64,000 nucleotides of DNA from Amphimedon queenslandica. Taxonomy: Eukaryota; Porifera; Demospongiae; Haplosclerida; Niphatidae. The notes below the pieces were generated by a model, which searched no databases, was not told the origin of the DNA, and saw only the letters and a program-made list of their open reading frames with translations. The stretch's first letter is position 1; each line of letters starts with the position of its first letter. The stretch is taken from positions 66,432 to 130,431 of the forward strand of contig NW_003546254.1 of the NCBI RefSeq assembly GCF_000090795.2, written 5' to 3'. The position numbers and the translations under genes are program-made. Shown one piece after another: positions 46,136 through 59,196 of the stretch.

Positions 46136-47614
46136 ATGGCGGATGGTAATCACCATCATCATCATCATGGACATGGAGGTTGTGACCACGCCCATGGAGA
46201 CCCAGGGGACCTCTCCTTAGCCTACAGTCTCTACCAAAAGATTGACTTGATTAACGTTAAGTGTTTGAATGAGAGTGAAGAAGACTCCGGAAAGAATGTA
46301 TTCAAGCCTTGGGAGGAAAGATTGGATACGAAAATGGTACCAACGAGCGTGACAGCATACATGTACATATACCTTTACATGTACATGTGTTAATTATGAT
46401 AGTCTGTTTATAGATTGTGTGTGTCTATTTGAGTTTTTTATTGATTGCATATAATTATGTAATATTTTAGTCCAAGTTAAATTTCTATCTTAATTTTTTA
46501 GTATGTTGAGAGCGATGTTGATGAAGAGCTTTTATTTTACATACCGTAAGTACATTTAATAATCAATGTTTTATTGTTTTATATTTTAATAATAAGAATC
46601 AAATATACATGTATTATGCATGTACATAATGCTGTATAGAATGAAATGTGCATGTAAAATTCTATCTTTCATCAGAATTGATCCAAGTTTCCCATTATAG
46701 TTACTAATAGTGTTTTCAGAGTTGATCTATCCAATATGTTTCTACAGGTTTACCGGTAATGTCAAGCTAAAGGGTCTGGTATTATTCGGAGGTGAAGGGG
46801 GCCAGCATCCAAACGAGCTCAGACTGTAAGTACAGTCAAGGGGTCTTGAACAGCCTTAATATTTAATATAGGTTTAAGAACCGTAATCCACAGGGTTTTG
46901 ATGAAGTAAGAGGGGAACCAGAGCAGTCCATAAGAGTGGCACACGACGAGACTGGAGAGAAGGAGTATCCAATAAAGTAATACTGTTTGTTAGCATACAG
47001 TACAGCATAAGGTGGGAGGCTAATAGCATTATGATATGTGTGATAGTAACTACAGAGCATCTCTTTGATGCATGAGGTAATCTTATAAAGTATATAGTAA
47101 TGGGTTTGCGTCAGTGATCTCACAGATGCTAATGCATATGTGTCATAGCGATAATAGTAGTAGTAAGAGTTGGTATTTTTGTTTATTTTTTTAAAGGCGA
47201 ATTTAATACTGTTTTTATTGGCACTAATTATAGTTCCGAGTATTAGCAGCGATTAGAGGACAGGAATTGTCTCTTCCTTCTCCTTGTAGGACATCAAGAT
47301 TCAACTCTGTCTCGAGCCTAGTGATTCACATACCTGGCAACTACGGAGATGAAACCACACGAGTATACTATATAGGACTTAGAGGGGATTTCAGTGAGGT
47401 ACAGGAATGTCTAATTGACATTTGACAATATCTAAGTGACTGTTCCAATTTATTGTTAATGTGTGTATACTCCTAGTTCTCTCTTTAGTGTACTTCATTC
47501 CATATGTAGGCCGTAAGACACGAAGTAACCATAGCAACTTACGAAGCCTCGCCCAACCCGTCCGACCATAAAACCAGTAACTATCAACCGGTCAATAGTG
47601 GATTTGTTTCTTAA
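46136..47614 (+). CDS. PITHD1: PITH domain-containing protein 1
   Basis: Exons 46136-46336, 46502-46545, 46748-46825, 46872-46976, 47290-47398, 47510-47614; 642 bp, 213 aa, against 211 in human. It begins with a His-rich segment (six His in a row, then GHGGCDHAHGD), like the His/Gly-rich start of the family. The PITH (proteasome-interacting thioredoxin C-terminal) domain follows: IDLINVKCLNES, FKPWEERLD, VESDVDEELLFYIPFTGNVK, KGLVLFGGE, DETTRVYYIGLRGDFSE and RRHEVTI-type VRHEVTIATYEASPNPSDH. The PITH fold binds the 26S proteasome in TXNL1; in PITHD1 roles in proteasome association and differentiation have been proposed. Divergent from POP1. Confidence 0.96.
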
Positions 47615-48764
47615 AAATAAACCTTTTAATTTTCTTTCTCTCTCTTTTGTCTGTCCTTTCATCTACTCTTCCCTCCCTCCCACCTCTTTTCTCTTTGTTC
47701 TTGAGTGATTATTGTGATTCATTTATTGGGTATGATTGTATCATTGCCTGGCAACACTATGCCTGTCTCCTTGGAGAGCACACGCTTGTAGTGGCATGTG
47801 TGATGTGAACTGTGTGGCTTACTAGATCAGGGAAGTAACAAGCTTGTTTCCTTCCTTTATTTCTCACACTTGTATGTCCTTCTCCCTCTCTCTCTCTCTC
47901 CCTTCCCCTACTCTTTATGTTAATTTCTGTCTCTTCTTCTCTTATGTTAATAAACCAGTTATTCATCCATGGACATACAAAATAAAACAATGAATAAGAC
48001 AGAAGAATCACTTCGTATTAATTTTATTGTTAGACTTGTTATTGTAGGGGCAGCTTTTGATCTTTGCGTATAGTCAAAACACTCCACACAAGATCATACT
48101 ATGAATGTCTAATGATATAATAATAATAATAATAGCATTAGAACAAGCTAGTGTATCAAGACATACTAACAGCAATGTAATGATGTAGAGCCACAGTAAT
48201 CTACATGATAATATCACTATTGTTCGCGTGACTCTCTTGGTGTGGTTTAAGGAAGGAAGAGTTCATATTATCTCACCATGTTTTTTGTTCTAGTAATTAC
48301 AACAAAGCTAGAAGACATTAAGCTGCATACTCCATATTTACTCATCTGTACTCTCGTCCCTTTTACAGCTTCATGGACTATCAGTCTTCCTACATTGTTC
48401 ACTGAAAAATCACTCGAGTTGCAATAGCATATTCCATAGCAACTGCATCTGCCTCTATGGCAGGATTGCTTCTTTAAATTGGAGCCAAGAATTTATCCTT
48501 GGCATCTTGTTGGGTGGAAAAAATTTGCAGAGCAGCCAAAAACTTCTGGCACCCTATTAAGAATTGTTTATACCTCAAGGTGTGAATAAGATGTGGTTTC
48601 AAATTATTTTTTAATCTGTAGCCTTTCTCATTTTTATAAATGACCCTTTCATCAATGCTCTTGCTTTCATCCACCTAATTTTGACTCAGTCAAAGTTACA
48701 TTCTTTATTATACTAAAGACCATGATGTGCTTAATACATATTATTGTTGTTGTTGTTGTTGTTG
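47615..48764. other. Convergent intergenic region, PITHD1 / MRPL15
   Basis: 1.15 kb. Pyrimidine-rich patches (47635-47700, 47880-47910), an AATAAA-like stretch soon after PITHD1 and a (TTG)n run at 48744-48763. No gene seen. Confidence 0.6.
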
Positions 48765-51366
48765 TCATTGTTCTTCACTTCCTTTACTTTTATCTTTTGG
48801 CGGTGATGGTTCAGAATAAAGAGTAACTTTCTTTCCTGGAATATGAACTCGACCATCATCCCCGAGATAAGCACCAGCCATATTGCCCTCCTATAAAAGA
48901 GATAGGAAGAACAAATTATTATTAAATAAAAACTGTTACTCTTACTCCAACGCTAATAAAATAATAATTAACCAATAATTATATAACAGAATCAGGGCCA
49001 CATATGTTTAATGGAACAAAAAATTCAAAAACTTAGCTGGCTTTGTCGCCACCTTTTGCATATAAGGCATTAGGTAATTATATATACTGTAAGCTATAAA
49101 ACACAGTAACAACATCATGGAGAAAAACATACTGTAGACTGTAGTATGTTATAACCAATGGATTAGTGCATAATAATTATTATTATCATACTTTTAGTCT
49201 TTGCTCTCCCTTTTCAGTTAGAAGATATCCTCTGTTCTCAGGATTTAAATAATATCTAAAAGAGTAAAATAATTTTATTGAAAAAAAAAAACAATTTTTA
49301 ACGTACCTCATGTCATATTTGTCCGGTAAGGCCTGGCGTGGCTTCCTACCCTCTTCGTATTTCTCTGGCTTCAGGTGAACCCTAAGACCGAGTTTATTGA
49401 AGTAAGTCGTAGTTATCGTTCCTCCATTTCTTTCTATAGCATCAATGGCAGCTTTGGAAGCACGACTAACCTCTATGTCTACTTTAGAAGTGAACGAATC
49501 TGCACCCTTGGAGAAGAGAGAGAGGGAGAGGAGAGAGAGACAGAGACAGAGGAACGAAAGACAAGAATAGAATAAAAATAAAAGAAATAGAGAGAGAGAG
49601 ATAATAATACACAAGTAGTGATGCTCTGCGAGTGGTTTAGCTACTTCAGAGAGCTCTAATTCAATTACTGGATACTAACCACACACAAAACAAGTGGAAA
49701 TAGAATAACAGGACTTTATCGTATAGTACAATACCACAATAGAGCTTTTGCATAATGTAATATCAAGAAGGAACTAAAATATCAATAAATGGACAATCAT
49801 TATTCATTATGCATATTTCTACATTGTGTCGACTGCATAATTAATTATAATTATTAATTTATTTATTATCTATCTATTTATTTATTTATTCTTACGTCTG
49901 CGAGTAGTTTTATCCCATGTTTGATGTGCCCAAGAGTATTGACCTTGTTCAGTGTGTACATGTCTATTGGCTGAGAGGGATCCACTCTCCCTGTGTTTAT
50001 GAGGTGCTGCAAATATCCTAAATTAAAAGGTTTGTACTCCACTCTGAACCTGGAATGGTGAGAGAGAGAGAGGGAGGGGAAGAGAGGGAGAGAGAGAGTG
50101 AAAGAGAGAGAGGAGAAAGGCGAGCATACTTGTTTTTAAATCCATGTTTCGGTACTCTTAAATAAAATGGCGTCTGTCCTCCTTCAAAACCGACCCTAAT
50201 GCTTTTAGGATTTCTCTGACCCTACGAACCCATTACAAACCATTTATAACTCACCATCTACTTACTTGGCCTTTGTGACCACGCCCGCAAGTCTTCCCTC
50301 TTTTAGACCCAGGGCCACGTCCAACTCTACGCTCCTACAGCAATAAAACACTCTGTACACGAAATGGATCACTCATTACAAAATGTAACGCGATACTGTA
50401 ACCACTCACATATCTGTGGTTTATCTAAAAGGTACACATACACATTCCCACACATACACACTATAGCAATAATTAGATTGCCATAGTACTAAGTAATACT
50501 ATACATTAACTTAATTATAATGCTTTAAATCAATTTCGATAACAAGAGAAAGTCCTTAAAAGTGACCCATTAATTCGTTTATAAGTGACAACAAGGAAAC
50601 AAGGGTTGTCATCTATTTGCATACACGTATGCTTGCCTCAAGCCACTTACATTAATTACTATACAAATTAAAACGCCTTTCTTGCTCCTAATTTGATCTC
50701 TCTCTCTCTCTCTCTCGTAATTTCTCTTGTCTGTCACTGTCACACACTCTTAACACTTTTTCTTATTATTATTATTATTATTTACTTTATGATTGGAGAA
50801 AACCCAGATCCATGGTATTTTGTCAAAAATGGCTAGGAGAAAATTCTCCATTTTTATTTTATTTTTTCTGATACGTATGCATGTCCTGATGTTGTATACA
50901 TAGTTTGAGCTAATTCCGATCAGAACTGGATTTTTTAATGAATTTTAAAATTACTCAAAAAGTTTGCATGTAATTGTAATTGATGTTTTATAATTAATTA
51001 ACCCCAGGTCTGGGCCCAACCCCTCCCCCATAGTGTAAATTCTGATATGAATCAGAAAATGTGAATCAGAAAATGTAAAAAAATTACCAAAGCCATTATT
51101 AGACAAGTATAGGCTGAAATATAAGCTAGTGGTTATTTGTAGAATTCCACACTTTTCAAGAGCTCATAACTTCAAAATTGTGTTTGGAATTACCTCAAAC
51201 TTTGTGGATAACACAATAAATTTGCATAAGGAAATGTTTATTGTTATTTTAAAACTAAAATTACCTTTTTCAATGCCCCAGGCAGGTCCTGCAGTGTATT
51301 TAGCTTTATTCTGGGAAGTCTTGACAAATCAATGCTTTTCCTTACCCACGAGGCTGCACCCGCCAT
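48765..51366 (-). CDS. MRPL15: Mitochondrial large-subunit ribosomal protein uL15m
   Basis: Seven exons (minus order): 51366-51265, 50334-50266, 50221-50130, 50049-49896, 49506-49307, 49255-49192, 48890-48765; 807 bp, 268 aa. L15 landmarks: [20 protein letters not shown] (rRNA-binding Gly/Arg/Lys segment), [53 protein letters not shown] and the metazoan [11 protein letters not shown]. The N-terminus ([11 protein letters not shown]) fits mitochondrial import. Human MRPL15 is 296 aa. Introns 3 and 4 end in TC tracts on the sense strand. The gene is head-to-head with TFAP2. Confidence 0.95.
50800..51240. repeat. Solitary dispersed-repeat units in MRPL15 intron 1
   Basis: 50810-50965 is an inverted, diverged unit (GGAGAAAATTCTCCATTTTT, ...TTTGAGCTAATTCCGATCAG). 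51035-51240 contains a further weak relative in the opposite sense. These match the solitary units at 19.3, 41.3 and 63.7 kb better than the 177-bp arrays. Confidence 0.6.
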
Positions 51367-52224
51367 CTTGAAGGTCTGGTCTACCCGGGCAAACCGGCGG
51401 GTAGAGAGAATCACTTAGCCCCGTGGGCGTCGAGTGTAAACAATTCACGGTGGTCTATGAATAAATTAGCTCATGCATTTTCGGCATTCTTTAGTTTCTT
51501 TGATATCCCTACCGCCTCGGGAGTGGGCCGTAGTAGTTATGATGTTGAAATAAGAAGTTCAACATCGCTCCATATCCTGAAGAAATAAGACACTAGAGGA
51601 GAAAGAGAGGCTGTCTCGTCTTGCAAGACTGACGCAGTTGATTATTTTCTTCGCTGATTTCACCGCTGCGGGTCCCCGTTGCTAGTCGAAAGAAGACGCA
51701 TAGTGGAAATACTCACTTTGCTTTAGGGACACAAGCTTCTTGAGGTAAGTACAGAGAAAAGGAGCGAGAGGGCAGTGTTGTTATGCATGCATGCTGGAAT
51801 CTATGCGCGGTGGGCGAAATCCCCGCAAAAGATAAAAATAATGCCGGTTGTTTTGCATAAACGCAACAATAAAGAGCATTTAGTGTGGAGACTGGTATCC
51901 TTGTCCTACTGCGATTGTTGGTTTTGCCCTTCAGACTATAGGCTCGGGGCTGAGTGTAAACACTAGCCAAAGACAGGTAGCAGCAGAGCTTAACAATAAT
52001 TCCAGTACGAATTGTACCCAAACAGGGTATTGCATTAGGGTTTAGGAGGCTCCAGACTGGAGTCTCCTGTTCTAACCCGCAGAGAGGGAATATCTGTAAA
52101 GTAATATTACTGAAGACAGAGAGGAATCATGTGATAAAAAAAGCAGAGACAAGTTTATAATAGGTGTTGTTATTATTTTAGGTCAGCATAATAATAGTAC
52201 TACTGACTTGACTACTTTGTGATA
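51367..52224. promoter_or_regulatory. MRPL15/TFAP2 divergent region with probable non-coding TFAP2 exon
   Basis: 858 bp. A donor-like CTTGAG|GTAAGTACAG at 51744 and an acceptor-like TTATTTTAG|GTCAG ending at 52181 suggest that a first non-coding TFAP2 exon ends at ~51743 and splices to 52182, 43 bp before the ATG. The proximal part near MRPL15 is more GC-rich and has GTGGGCGTC at 51424. No coding segment seen. Confidence 0.5.
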
Positions 52225-55200
52225 ATGGAGAGAGTGGGAAGAAAGAGGTCATCACCTGTACCAAATGGAGGACAGTCTTCAGCATGTCCCCCAAATAGAA
52301 AGATACAGAAAATGGTAAGTCAGTACTGCAGCAATGTGTACTTGCATGAGATATCTCTCTATGGGGGAAATGTACTATAATTCTCCCCCTCTCCTTTCAC
52401 CCAATTATCTCAACCCTTTGATCTTTACTCTCCCTACTCTATCCTTTCCTTTCACCATCACTACTCTCACAGGATCAAAAAGAGAAGGAAAGACTCCACA
52501 GACTAGCTGCTGAAGAGTCACGGCGATCCTTCCAGCTTCAGCCTCACGTTGCAGGCTGGCCTGCCTCGCTCCTGGCATCAATGACAGGAGGATCAGCTTA
52601 CGATGGAAAGAGACCAACAGGAACGCCACCTTTCATATATCCTTCAATGACCCTTGTTCCTTCACTGTCCACTCCATCAAGAGCCTCACTTGTTCCTAGC
52701 AATAGCACCGGAAGTACCCCGATACTTCCTTCACCTTCACTCCAGTCCAGGCCAATACACCATCAGCCTCCCCCTCCCTCTACCGTCAAATCACACTTAA
52801 ACCGATCCACGGACGGGGGCCGCCCTCAATCAGAAGACGAGGCTGAGAGACAAAAAGACTCTTCTACGCCCACGCAAGAAATGAGCTACACTCCTGGGGG
52901 CGGGAGCAGTAGTGTCTACCCTTGCCTTTACTCCCCGCGTCACATCTCCTCTCCTTTTCTATACATGTATAGCCATCGCTCCCCTATCTCCCCTATGCTA
53001 TTCGTTGGGTCTCCTCGTGCCCCTCCCTCCATTGCCTCCATACCTTCGGTGGAGAGCTCCAGTGGTTGCTCTAGCATGAGTGAGGGAAGCCTCCATCATG
53101 GCGGAGATACCAGTCGGGATGACCACGGGTCTGGAATGAGAGTTGCACCCGATGAGTATCACGTTGGAGTGACCATACCGCCGACCGATGAACCAGTGTC
53201 CGATGACGAGTGCGTCTCTTCTCCCTCGCTTAACGAGGATAATGATGGATCTGGCGAAAATGAAGTGATAGATGTAGTAGGATCACAACCTTCTCTCCTC
53301 CTCCCTCCTCCTCCTCCTCCTGTCTTACTTTCAAGCGGGAATCCTAATCTTTCTTCCATTGGACTCTCTACTACAACAGAGCACAGGATTAATGGATATG
53401 AGAATCAGGTAAGAGAGAAAGAGAGAGAGAGAGGGAAAAAGAGAGAGGGTTTGTTATGCACATGTTGATTACACAAAAAGATGAAAGGATCTGTATGTGT
53501 GTGTTTGTGTATTTTTTGGTGAAAATGTATAGTGTTTATGCATACAGAGATGAGTGGTCAGCAATGCTTTTATACCCTACAGCATTTACAATACCTTGCC
53601 ATGGTACATTAATCTCTCCCCCACCATTTTCTTAAGGCAGTGCTACACGCATGTACATGTATGTACATGTACTAATGATGGGCGAGGGAGAGAGTAAAGG
53701 GCATGTATTCTTACAGTGCACTTTGAACTGCAATTATGCGGACAACCACTTAGACATAAAAGACGAATGCTTATGTACACAGCATCATCCACTAATCCTT
53801 ATATTCATTAATAATTAATTTTGCTTGTTTGTAGTTTATATTGTACCTCAAGCCATAAATTATAATCCCATCCACACAATCACCTCAGGCAATTCCTTTC
53901 CCATTGTTTTAATCTCAAGGGAGCCTCATTTTCTCTCCTCACACTTGTAATATGCAAATGCCCATTGTCAAATGTAAACATGCCGTTTATATGTGAACGT
54001 AGAGCGCAGTGTGGCCCAGTTACAATTATTTAATCAAACCCAGTGATATGTTATTGTGTTACCTCAGGACAGACTCTCAATTATGTTCACACTTGAATTA
54101 GGTATCAGTTGTTTTGACTAGAAGTCAGCAAGTAATGTCATTATGTCTCCAAATAAAGATGGATACTTTTACATCATTATATTGCATTGCTCCAATTTAA
54201 AATATCTCTGACTGCTCTATTATTCTTAAAGCTGTAGAGATAATAATGACTTGTCCAACTTCAGAAACCTTAGATACTACCCACAAGGATTGCCCAAGTA
54301 TACACAGCAGTATACATCATTGACCTATATATGTATTGAGTATTATGAGATAAATTGTTTCAGGCTAATCAAGTTCTTCCTGATTGTAAATTACCTGTAG
54401 CATACTGGTATATATGTGCCTGTATAAAGTACATTAAAATGCTTTGTATGTGTGTCTAATCATTTTATAATTCCTCATCTAATTAGTTGATCCCTATCAC
54501 TTCACAATTCTTCGTATGTCTTCTTCATTCACTCACTATAGCATGAGCTCATGTGGAGGATAGTCAATAGCCCACAGTCACTAATAACAGATCCTCTATC
54601 GGTATTTGTTGTCCATTTATTAGCTGCATGAGTGCCTTAACCTCCTAGTGGTCAATTATAGGGCAGCCTGTCTGGCTATGCCAAACAGGTGTGACAGAGT
54701 GTGTGTGTGTGTGTGTATGTGTGTGTGTGTGTGTGTGTACCACTGTATCTGGTAATTAATTTTAAAACCAATCCACTATTCTTATAGTATAAGTGGGAGA
54801 GATATGGAAGAGTTGGAGGGGGAGATTGCATTATTGCCATAGCATCAATTTATAGTTTTACAATTCTGTGTGGTATGAGTGTCGGTACATCATTATTATT
54901 ATTATTATTATATCAATCGGCCAATCAATCATAGTGATGTAAGTGATTGTTGTTACACTGCCAAAGGTCAGTTATTGTAGTACTGGACTCCATAGCCTGG
55001 AGTCATGTATAAAAAACAATACTGAGCGAGCATATGGAGTGAGTGCATATATTAATTCACAACTCCATTTGTTATTCACAGCCTTCCTTATTACTAACAC
55101 AAGGCCATTACTTGACTTGTGAATAGTCTCACTTTTCTTTGTGTAAGGTGATATTGCTTTGTATGCATCTTGAGATTCATTAAGTAGCTTTGAAGCTCTC

Positions 55201-58200
55201 TAATGTGCTTTAATGTGTACATAGAGTGAGTGTGTGCATAATGTGAACGGGAGAGAGAGAGAGGGGGGGGGACAACAGAAAGGAGAGAGTCCAAGTAAAC
55301 TATCCAATAATAAGTCATCTATTGACAAACATATTCTAGAAAGGAATATAAAATATTTATTTTTAATTAATTCAATTACTATTGGCATGTTAGTAGTGGT
55401 AGATGTATGCATCTCAGTCAATAATGCTTCAAAGACTTGTGTCATGTATTATGCTTGTCACCAATGCCTGTACATTTACATGTCTCACAGTGTATTTTAT
55501 CTGTACTACAAACTACATTGATTATGAGAGGTTGTACATGTACATGGCCTTTACATTCAAAGCTTTAGTAAGGACGTGATCAAAGAGAATTGCCTTGAGT
55601 GTGGTGTGTATTTGTGTCTCATTGATCTTTGCTGCCTTGAAGAATGAGTGTCCCTTTTCTTAAATGCATTAGTGTGATCTATTGAAGCACTTAAAGGGGA
55701 TCACACCTGTTTGTGATAAGGCCTCTCTCCCTCTCAATTTCTTTATTTAATAATAATCGTGAGAATAGACTGAGGCTTTATCTAATTTTCACCTTTACCT
55801 GCTGTACACAAGAAGAGAGAGAGAGAGGGGGGGGGAGGGAGAAAGAGAGAGAGAAGGAGGGGGAAAGAGAGAGGAGAGGAGAGATGGCCAATGACATAAA
55901 GAGGATAATGAGAGATATTAAGCAAGAAATGGGAAGAGCAAAGTAGTGGAGGGGAGGAGAGGAGGCAGGGTAGGCAGGCTTAATAAAGTGCCTGTGAAGT
56001 ATAGGGGAAGTCATGTGGTTAAGACCACTTACAAGTCACTTAGGATTGTAGGTGTGCTCTCTGCCAGGTCTTCCCATATTGTTTTTATACGTGGAGCAGC
56101 ACATCTGTCACTCCATTATCCTGTTTTTGCCTTATCTGTATCAGTATGCACTTGTATTCTAAATCTTACAATTTTGTATCATATTTTGCCCGTGACATGG
56201 TGAAGTGTTTAGTATACCATATCATGTGTTTATTGCCCTCCATCCCTCCCTCTCTCTCTTACTTTCTCTCCACAGGCTGCCTATACTAATGTCATATATC
56301 ACTCTAGTCCAGCTAATCCTCTACAAAACTCATCTTGTGTCTCTTCTCCTTCGTCCAGTAGAGGTCAGTGTTACCACTCACACATAAACAGGGTACAGGT
56401 ACATATTTGAATGAGAGTACCTGCCAACACATTATGTAATGAATACTTGTCTTATAATACTCGTGTATTGATCGCATGACCACTCAGTTACTTTTGTTGT
56501 AGTGTACAGTGTTGACTGGAATGTTTGTTTGTACAACAAAAGCCAAAAACAATCCCTCCCTGTATTACGCATGTACATGTACATATAATGTATGGAGTAG
56601 TATGCTGCTAGTAATAGTAATAATAATGTAATCTATACATGGTTGTGCATAATAATAATAATAATTATGCAATGATTTATACATCATGTACTAGTAATAT
56701 ACATGTACATGTACATACATGTACATGTATGTACACATATGGGGATAGGGAAAGTAGGAAAGTATAAGGAAAAAGTGGAAGGGCATAAAAGTGAAAGGGC
56801 AGCATGATTCTCAAGAAAAGCTTGTTTGTTTTTTGTTTTTGTTAGTAGGTTAAAGTCCTGTATATCTAATGAGGTAGATAAACTTTATGCTCTGGTCTGC
56901 AATATTTTGTTAAAAATGAATGATGAGCATTTTCCTCGTCCACCTAAATCCACCTCGACTTGTTTTTACAGCCACTTTCACTATGGCCTGTATTTGAAGA
57001 ACTTGCTGGAGTGAAATATACATGTACGGTAGCAATGATATTCACGCTATACCCACTCATTCTTGATTGGTAGCCCAATGCTAAGTGTTGTGGTTCTTTA
57101 CAATAATGACTATAGGCCAGCAATGAATGAGCTTATGTGTGTTTGCAAGCTTCATAAGAAGGAAATATTGTAGACAGTTATGGTTCAATTCCAATAACAC
57201 TGGCTTGGTTTGCATAGACAATACTTGTATTTAGTAGTAAGTGTACAGGAATCATGCATGGCTACAAGTAGATGTTTGTGTAGCCTGGGGGGACTCTCTT
57301 TACTCTTTAATATAATATCTGCCCATGTTAGCATACACAGCCTGAAGGTCACTACCAATTATGATCATGATTTCCTGGGATTGGATGATCTCGTGGACAT
57401 TCTATGAAGTCTTATTGATATACTAGTAGTAGGCCTCTGTACCCTTAATGTGACCTCATATCCTAATATGTCTGTAGTTTGTATGTCTCCTTATTCATTA
57501 TTAGACAGGACAGATTCTTTATCCAGCATGAATGTACATGCACATGTACAGTAATGAGTTTAGTATGCATGTAATGGACATATATGTACTTGTACTTGTA
57601 CATGAGTTAGCAATAGAGATATTGTATCCGTGTACATGTACTTTCACAGGTACATGAGTCAAGAGTAGATCAAATGACATATGAATGCAATAGTAATAAT
57701 AACAATATTAACAATAATAATAATAATAATAATAATATTTCATACCTCTAGGCTCAACTCCTGAACCGACTGAGACAAACAGAGATGACCCAAGGGGTGG
57801 AGCAGTGGAAGGAGGAGTAGTAGGAGGAGGAGGAGGAGGGGATGAAGCTGACGATGTATTCTGTTTAGTCCCTGGAAGACTCTCCCTCTTGAGTGCAACA
57901 CAGAAATATAAAGTATCACTCGATGAAGTTAGGAGACGTCTCTCAGGACCAGAGTGCCTCAACGCATCAGTACTAGGAGGAATATTAAGAAGGTAAAAAA
58001 TAGAAATATAATAATAATAATAATAATAACAGTGAGATCAGGATTCTAATAATTAAATACCAGCATATCAAGTTATTCTGAGTGTCACTATTAGTCACCA
58101 TAATGTCATTACTGCCTGACCTATATTTGTATTGCATGATACAAACACGTGAAGTCATTAATTCCAAACACATTGAGGTAATGCCACTATTGCTATTGGC

Positions 58201-59196
58201 AATGTTGTTGTAGCAGTCTGTGAGGTAAAGCCTAACTCTGCAACTGTAGAAAAAGAGGGAGTTTCTCTATGTGTACTCTTATTAAATCATATTAATGGCA
58301 TCATTCCTTATAGAGCCAAATCAAAGAATGGTGGTCATCATCTGAGACAGAGGTTAGAAGCAAAAGGCCTCTCTCTACCTGCTGGGCGTAGGAAGCAGAC
58401 AGAGCTGTTCCTCCTCACTTCTCTTGTCGAGGGAGAGGCCGTCCATCTTGCCGAGGACTTTAAGAGGCTCTGTGAGAATTATTTCCCTCATACTGAACTG
58501 GCCCAGATCATAGGAGCACAGCACATTAATAGCCCACACGTGGAGAGAAGGATATCAATGGTCCAGGCAGCACAGTAAGTGATTAAAACAATATTATATT
58601 GAGATTACAAGCCTGCAGGCAGTAAAAATTAATTTTCAATGGGCTGGGCTGCAGTTGTAATGGGGGATATTCATTTTTATGACAGCCTAATACTTACATT
58701 GTTACTGCTGATTGTGTGTAAACACGCATTAGTAGACTGGTACAAGCCCATTTATTTTGAAGTTCAAATATTATAATTACTGAATTTCATTTTTAGGGTA
58801 TTGATACAAGAGCTACAAGCAATGGTAGACACTGTGGGAGGTCCTAATAACCTCCGGCCAGACGACCCCTGCAATCCATACCCAGGACTTACTAACTTTA
58901 GTCTCCTCTCCCACGGGTTCGGAAACCACAACATCAGCTCAACGCTAAACATCATCCAGTCCTACTTCAATGACCTCATAAGAGTCTACGAAGGAAACAA
59001 GCCGAACGTTATGGAGACTGGGGCTCAACAGACCAGCGGCGCTGTTTTTAATAATGGTGGAGCGACACCTACACCACCTCCTCCGTCTGTATTTCAAGCG
59101 GGTGGATCAGGACAACCTGGGAGACAGTCTTTAAAGTCGAAAATGATGAAAAGAGAGAAGAAGGAAAGTATTGCTTGCAATAGCGTTCTCAAATGA
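52225..59196 (+). CDS. TFAP2: AP-2 family transcription factor
   Basis: Exons 52225-52314, 52473-53408, 56276-56363, 57752-57992, 58314-58574, 58797-59196; 2,016 bp, 671 aa. Residues 1-400 are a Ser/Pro-rich activation-type region (one 936-bp exon, with PPPPPP and poly-Gly runs), longer than in vertebrates (~440 aa in total). Residues ~408-620 hold the AP-2 DNA-binding/dimerisation region: [77 protein letters not shown] and [13 protein letters not shown], all near-identical to vertebrate AP-2 (basic region plus helix-span-helix). Its presence here is consistent with an animal genome. Large introns (2.9 kb and 1.4 kb) separate the activation exons from the DNA-binding exons and may carry enhancers. 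Confidence 0.96.
53409..56275 (+). other. Large TFAP2 intron 2
   Basis: 2.87 kb without a recognised exon. It begins with a purine tract (GAGAGAAAGAGAGAGAGAG) and ends with a pyrimidine tract plus CCACAG. In between are a GT block (54697-54738), GA-rich blocks (55249-55290 and 55813-55884) and single ACATGTAC palindromes. No transposon ends found. Confidence 0.6.
56364..57751 (+). other. TFAP2 intron 3
   Basis: 1.39 kb without a recognised exon. It contains dense ACATGTAC palindromes (56570-56735 and 57530-57655) and a (TAA)n tract at 57707-57737 just before the acceptor. Confidence 0.6.

Noticed and set aside
57175-57200. tRNA B-box-like GGTTCAATTCC
   Set aside because: No A box or cloverleaf-compatible arms within 80 bp upstream. 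A scan by eye found no convincing tRNA anywhere, though a covariance-model search would be needed to exclude one.
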